Made by a program: the position numbers and the translations under genes
Notes under the pieces: generated by a model
Database searches by the model: none
Seen by the model: the letters and a program-made list of their open reading frames with translations, nothing else
What the model was told of the DNA's origin: nothing
DNA from: DASVUS01 sp036388675
Lineage (GTDB): Bacteria > Armatimonadota > Abditibacteriia > Abditibacteriales > Abditibacteriaceae
Length of the DNA: 64,000 nt
Assembly (NCBI GenBank): GCA_036388675.1
Contig: DASVRI010000030.1
Span: forward strand, 124,001 to 188,000
Reading direction: 5' to 3'
In this document: piece by piece, positions 60,566 through 64,000 of the stretch
Numbering within the stretch: position 1 is the first letter of the stretch
Layout of the letters: the number at the start of each line of letters is the position of its first letter

Positions 60566-61540
60566 TCACGCCGGCTGTTGGCGATAGATTCGCAGCAGTT
60601 CTTCAACGGCAACGCCGTTGATTTTCATGCCGGAAACATCGCAGTCGTTCAATTCGACATTATTGAAACAAGTATCTTTAAAACGCGCATTGCTAAACTG
60701 CACATCACTAAACGTTGCACCTTCAAAGTGAGTGTCGGCAAATCGTGCTCCGGCCATGTTGCAGTCGGCGAAAACCACATCGCCAAAGTTGACATCCGTG
60801 AACTCCACCTTGGCGAAGTTCACGTCGCTAAAAGCCGAGTCAGCCAGGTTCGTGTCGCTGAAACGAGCGCCGCACATATTCATTTCGCTGAAGTTTGAGC
60901 CAAAATTTGCCGTCTTTGCATTGTCGGCTTCGTCTTCCAAACGCCGTGTTGCGTGTTTGCTTTCCATGTCGCCGCTCTCCCTGGTTGATGTTTCTTTGTC
61001 ACGGGCTGCCGTTCCTGCCGATTGGTGAGCTTCGGCCATCTTGGAAGCGACTTCACGTTTAATCCATTCCGGCAATTGCTCGCGGATCATCTGCCCCAAG
61101 CCTTTTAACTGATCCAGTTCCTTCAAGTTGCCCATTTCAAATGCGAAGTTATTGAAATCGAATCCGGCGTGACCAGGTTGTGGTGGTTGGGGCGGAACGG
61201 GAACTTCGGGCGGTACGGGTGCCGCCCGTTGCACCGGAGGGACCGGGGGCACAGGTGGAGTTCGAGGCTGTGAATCAATGGTGAGGTAGCCGGCCAACTG
61301 CGCTGCGGCGACACCGATTTCCTCGAAGCTTTCATCTTCGGAGAGAGGTTCAAAGAGCCTGGACAGGTCAAGACCTTTCTCTTCGAGTACTTGCAGGATG
61401 CGGTTGTATTGCCGCGCCGAACTGCGGCTGCCCTTTTCCAGACAACCGGTCAGGCTCGACTCCTTGGCAATGTTGGTAATCTGCTGCAAAACGCCGCGCA
61501 GACGCTGAATTTCGGCTGGATTTTGGTTGGTCTCGTTCAT
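60566..61540 (-). CDS. Pentapeptide-repeat protein overlapping an ECF sigma gene
   Basis: A 324-residue protein. The N-terminal part (residues 1-90) is helical (LQQITNIAKESSLTGCLEKG, RQYNRILQVLEEKGLDLSRL). A Pro/Val-rich linker (PPVPPVPPVQRAAPVPPEV) and a helical section follow (ELDQLKGLGQMIREQLPEWI). Residues 205-305 are pentapeptide repeats of the A(D/N)Lxx type (ARFSD TNLAD SAFSD VNFAK VEFTD), forming a right-handed beta-helix. No membrane segment is seen. Its 5' 173 bases overlap, out of frame, the C-terminal extension of the ECF sigma gene, so it is tightly coupled to it and could be a regulator or target. Confidence 0.82.
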   Translation of the reverse strand: MNETNQNPAEIQRLRGVLQQITNIAKESSLTGCLEKGSRSSARQYNRILQVLEEKGLDLSRLFEPLSEDESFEEIGVAAAQLAGYLTIDSQPRTPPVPPVPPVQRAAPVPPEVPVPPQPPQPGHAGFDFNNFAFEMGNLKELDQLKGLGQMIREQLPEWIKREVASKMAEAHQSAGTAARDKETSTRESGDMESKHATRRLEDEADNAKTANFGSNFSEMNMCGARFSDTNLADSAFSDVNFAKVEFTDVNFGDVVFADCNMAGARFADTHFEGATFSDVQFSNARFKDTCFNNVELNDCDVSGMKINGVAVEELLRIYRQQPA

Positions 61541-62144
61541 GACAATCTTCCTCCGCTTGTTTATTGAGATGGCGGCGCATCAGTTCGCGGCCATGATGCA
61601 GACGCCATTTAACGGTGCTGACCGGGATAGACAAAAATGTGGCGATGCGCTGCACCGGCCACTCTTCGTAATAGCGCAACCGCAAGGCGATTTGATAATC
61701 CGGCGGCATTTGCGCGAGCGCTCCTGCAACTTCGCTTTGCTCGGCCTTGCGCGCGAGTTCATGAGCCGGTTCATCAGCCGGCTGCACACCGAGTTCGGTA
61801 CTGCCGGCCAGCACGATGATGTCGAGCGTTGAAGGCTCGTGCGGCTCACTGCGGCCTTCTCTCGCTGCGACGCGTCGTGCGCGGTGGCGCGCAATGGCGC
61901 ATAACCAGCCGGCAAAACGCGTGACATCTTCCAGTTGCGGCAGTTCTTTGAAGGCAAGGAGAAACGATTCTTGCGCCACCTCTTCGGCCACATCGCGCGA
62001 GGCCACAACCTGCTGCGCGACTGCTGTCACGGCGCTGCGGTAACGTCGCACCAGTTCGTCAAAGGCCTGGAGGTCGCCGAGTAGCGCGGCAATGACAAGC
62101 TTGTCATCGGTGGTATGAGAAAAGTCGCCTTGAGATTTCGCCAC
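61368..62144 (-). CDS. ECF (sigma70-family) RNA polymerase sigma factor
   Basis: A 258-residue protein. Region 2 is DLQAFDELVRRYRSAVTAVA with ASRDVAEEVAQESFLLAFKEL and FAGWLCAIARHRARR; region 4 is LAQMPPDYQIALRLRYYEEW with VQRIATFLSIPVSTVKWRLHHGRELMRR. The recognisable sigma ends near residue 200. The last ~55 residues (after DCHERDQPK) are low-complexity and encoded over the downstream gene in another frame. It starts with GTG at 62144, ten bases after AGGAG. No classic zinc anti-sigma gene is adjacent; the pentapeptide-repeat gene occupies that position. Confidence 0.9.
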   Translation of the reverse strand: MAKSQGDFSHTTDDKLVIAALLGDLQAFDELVRRYRSAVTAVAQQVVASRDVAEEVAQESFLLAFKELPQLEDVTRFAGWLCAIARHRARRVAAREGRSEPHEPSTLDIIVLAGSTELGVQPADEPAHELARKAEQSEVAGALAQMPPDYQIALRLRYYEEWPVQRIATFLSIPVSTVKWRLHHGRELMRRHLNKQAEEDCHERDQPKSSRNSASARRFAADYQHCQGVEPDRLSGKGQPQFGAAIQPHPASTRRERS

Positions 62145-62269
62145 AATTGAGTTGCTCCTGAACAGAAGAGACTGCGAATGTGCAAATGGATAGCTGTCTG
62201 CCGGAAAATTTCTGCAGCGAACAGCAGCGCACGTGCAAAGAGCGCTTCCCTCATGGTATCCTTTGGGCG

Positions 62270-62515
62270 ATGCCTCTTCTCATCGGAATAATCTGTCTGG
62301 CGCTGGGTGTTTCGCTTGCGGTTGTGTGGTGGTCGCCCGCTTTTGTGGCGGCCATGAAAGTGCTGCTCGTGATTGTGCTGTTATTATGGGGCCTTATTTC
62401 AACTCTGGTCGGCTACTCGGCACTCAAAGCCGGACGCGAGTTTGGCGAGGCGATTGATCAAGAGCCGGATCTCCCTTCAGACTCTGCCAATCCTGCGGAA
62501 GAATCTACAGGGTAA
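62270..62515 (+). CDS. Small two-helix membrane protein
   Basis: An 81-residue protein with two hydrophobic segments (MPLLIGIICLALGVSLAVVW and MKVLLVIVLLLWGLISTLVG) and an acidic C-terminus (IDQEPDLPSDSANPAEE). No family recognised. It is divergent from the sigma gene and lies 65 bp before another small membrane protein, so the two may form a unit. The ATG at 62270 has a weak upstream GGTATCC-type context. Confidence 0.6.
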   Translation: MPLLIGIICLALGVSLAVVWWSPAFVAAMKVLLVIVLLLWGLISTLVGYSALKAGREFGEAIDQEPDLPSDSANPAEESTG

Positions 62516-62580
62516 CTGCTGTTGTGTTGCTTGCGCTCGAACGGAGGGAACGTGATACTCTCCTGATCTGGAGGCGCAAT

Positions 62581-62799
62581 ATGCTGCTTTGCAAAACCAG
62601 GTCTATTGGCCTGTTCATCGCCGGATTTCTCGCTGGCTCATGTGCCATTGCGTTCCTGTTTGGACTTTTGTTCTTTGCTGCGGGTTCAGGTGGCATTACC
62701 GCTCCCTGGCTGGCCAATGCGACACTGGTTCGCGGCATTACTAACGTAGCTGGATTACTGTGCGGTTCTGCACTCGCATGGCACTATTCGCAGCAGTAG
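62581..62799 (+). CDS. Small membrane protein
   Basis: A 72-residue protein with two hydrophobic stretches, SIGLFIAGFLAGSCAIAFLF and GITNVAGLLCGSALAWHYS. The ATG at 62581 has GGAGG seven bases upstream, which favours it over the TTG at 62524. Unknown function. Convergent with the transpeptidase gene that follows. Confidence 0.6.
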   Translation: MLLCKTRSIGLFIAGFLAGSCAIAFLFGLLFFAAGSGGITAPWLANATLVRGITNVAGLLCGSALAWHYSQQ

Positions 62800-62865
62800 G
62801 TGTGTTGAACAGCGCAAGCACACTGTCGCTTGGAACCGGGCGCAGCGCGTGCTTACGACCACAGA

Positions 62866-64000
62866 TTAATCTTCGCGGCTAGCTAACTGTTTCGGTGCGG
62901 GGAACATGGCGTCGAGGACTTTTTTGGCCACGGGCGCGGCGTTTTCGCTGCCGTGGCCGGAGTTCTCGATGATGACGGCGATGGCGATCTTGGGTTTGAC
63001 GCGTCCTGTGGGGTCATAAGGCGCGAAGCATACCCACCAGGCGTGCGCTGTTCCGTTGGCGTCGTCTTCTGCCGAGCCGGTTTTCCCCGCCACGGCCACC
63101 TGCTTCATGTCGGCAAAAGCGCCTCGTCCGGTGCCGTGCGTCACGACCGAGCGCATCCCTTTGGCGATAACCGACAAATACTTCTGATCAATGCCAACAC
63201 TGTGACCCTTCGGCTGCGCTCTTTTGAGTACTCGATTGGTGGCGGCGTCGCGCACTTCCTTCATTAAATGCGGCTGCCACAGCGTGCCGCCGTTGCCGAA
63301 CGCGGCAGTCGCCAGCGCCATTTGCAGCGGTGTCGCCAGAACATCGCCCTGGCCGATGCTCATGTTCAGGGTGTTGCCGGGATACCAACGCGCCAGGTCC
63401 GGGTTGCGCGCGTTGATGCGGCGGCGCCACGCCGGGTCGGGCACTAAACCTTTAGCGTCGATAGGCAAGTCGATCTGCGTGCGTTGCCCCAGACCGAACT
63501 GACGCGTGATTTTCGCCAGATATGCGGGGCCGCTGCTTTCCGGGTTGCCCATGCGCAGCGCCTGCTGATAGAAGTACACGTCGCACGATTGTGCGAGGGC
63601 TTCGTCCAGGTCGATGCCGGCGCCGTGCGTTTTCCAGCAGCCGAAACGGCGTCCCATGAAAAAGCTCCCGGTGCAGGTGTGCTGCATCGCGGGCGTTAAG
63701 CTGCCTTGCTGCAGGCCGGCGGCGGCCACGATCATTTTGAAGGTGGAGCCAGGCGGAAAACGCGATGTCACGGCGCGGTTAATCAGCGGATGTTTCTTGT
63801 TCGAGTTGTAAGCCTGCCAGCGCGGCTGAAACGCTTTTTTGGGCAATGAGAAAACATTTGGATCGAAAGTGGGACGCGATGCGAGTGCCAAAACTTCACC
63901 ATTGCGCGGATCAACAGCGGCAATCGCGCCGGAGTTGCGCGCCTTATCGAGTGCCGCTTCGGCGGCGCGCTGCAACTTTTCATCAATGGTGAGAACCAGC
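62866..64000 (-). CDS. mrdA: Penicillin-binding protein 2-like transpeptidase (5' end outside window)
   Basis: C-terminal transpeptidase part of a PBP2/MrdA-type protein. The frame is open to the window edge, reading LVLTIDEKLQRAAEAALDKA, the usual entry into the domain. Active-site Ser is in FPPGSTFKMIVAAAGL, the second motif is SCD in LAQSCDVYFYQQAL (as in elongation PBP2 rather than SxN of FtsI), and the third is VAVAGKTGSAED. GNTLNMSIGQGDVLATPLQMALATAAFGNGG is also typical. The membrane anchor and N-terminal domain lie beyond 64000. It would work with a RodA-type SEDS protein, not seen here. Confidence 0.9.
   Translation of the reverse strand, partial: LVLTIDEKLQRAAEAALDKARNSGAIAAVDPRNGEVLALASRPTFDPNVFSLPKKAFQPRWQAYNSNKKHPLINRAVTSRFPPGSTFKMIVAAAGLQQGSLTPAMQHTCTGSFFMGRRFGCWKTHGAGIDLDEALAQSCDVYFYQQALRMGNPESSGPAYLAKITRQFGLGQRTQIDLPIDAKGLVPDPAWRRRINARNPDLARWYPGNTLNMSIGQGDVLATPLQMALATAAFGNGGTLWQPHLMKEVRDAATNRVLKRAQPKGHSVGIDQKYLSVIAKGMRSVVTHGTGRGAFADMKQVAVAGKTGSAEDDANGTAHAWWVCFAPYDPTGRVKPKIAIAVIIENSGHGSENAAPVAKKVLDAMFPAPKQLASRED

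Larger units (their letters stand above)
716..63233. repeat. Dispersed palindrome GAGTACTC (about 66 copies)
   Basis: By eye I find 66 exact copies, starting for example at 716, 1466, 4197, 5171, 5858, 6611, 7543, 8666, 9566, 14483, 23846, 31306, 39442, 47105, 48729, 50110, 58288, 60355 and 63226. Thirty-three are the full CGAGTACTCG. About 52 are in genes and 14 between or at the edges of genes. Flanking bases follow the palindrome: upstream mostly C or T, downstream mostly G or A. The longest empty stretches are 1474-4196 (IS region), 60363-63225, 36692-39046 and 29040-31305. One-base variants GAGTACTT occur at about 22483, 24728 and 61386. Confidence 0.95.

Noticed and set aside
716..63233. 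GAGTACTC considered as a transcription factor operator
   Set aside because: Most copies are deep inside coding regions, in all three codon phases and without promoters, which does not fit a local regulator site.

Overview
The window is about 64 kb of a moderately GC-rich bacterial chromosome, densely coded and mostly housekeeping. A cobalamin-riboswitch-controlled TonB-dependent receptor implies an outer membrane. MurE carries the DNPR motif of meso-diaminopimelate enzymes. A metalloprotease with a copper-amine-oxidase-N-like tail, a DUF2330 protein, YtxH, an lmo0937-like peptide and Rho with a long disordered N-terminus together suggest a deep-branching diderm lineage such as Armatimonadota or Abditibacteriota. 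That placement is a guess from gene content, not a database result. No tRNA, rRNA, CRISPR array or intact prophage was seen.

Layout. 1-4.0 kb: a GAF sensor kinase and response regulator, then an IS5-type element that seems to carry a small membrane-protein passenger and has destroyed a GGDEF gene. 4.0-8.7 kb: rsmG and clpS leftward, then a rightward sulfur/cysteine operon (Rrf2 regulator, ATP sulfurylase, JAMM peptidase, cysteine synthase). 8.7-16 kb: two small stress-type proteins, a PfkB kinase, a sugar isomerase/epimerase-type TIM barrel, a BtuB-like receptor with a complete promoter-riboswitch-terminator leader, and an M48 protease. 16-21.5 kb: a double-rhodanese sulfurtransferase, an orphan Mu Gam-like protein, a secreted Ig-like-repeat protein, a DUF192 protein and a glycosyltransferase. 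21.6-35.1 kb: the division/cell-wall cluster mraZ-rsmH-ftsL-ftsI-murE-murF-mraY-murD-ftsW-murG, with a promoter and a four-repeat MraZ-type operator. 35-46 kb: an N-acetylglucosamine kinase-like protein, HNH protein, M29 peptidase, DUF2330 protein, rhamnulokinase, a GspF-like protein, and the purine group guaB3-like/guaA/hpt interrupted by a repeat-bounded four-helix-bundle gene. 46-64 kb: rho, a GT2 glycosyltransferase, PhyH, a thioredoxin-reductase-like flavoprotein, L-fucose isomerase, two GNATs, an SGNH hydrolase with PA14 domain, mutS, an ECF sigma factor overlapping a pentapeptide-repeat protein, and the 3' part of a PBP2-type transpeptidase.

The outstanding signal cuts across all genes. 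The 8-bp palindrome GAGTACTC occurs about 66 times by eye (roughly one per kb, where about one is expected in the whole window), half of them as the 10-mer CGAGTACTCG. It is read in all three codon phases (EYS, RVL/GVL, ST) and also lies between genes, inside a riboswitch, in a terminator loop and within a ribosome binding site. It is absent from the IS-bearing segment. It resembles the HIP1 octamer of cyanobacteria in behaviour but not in sequence.
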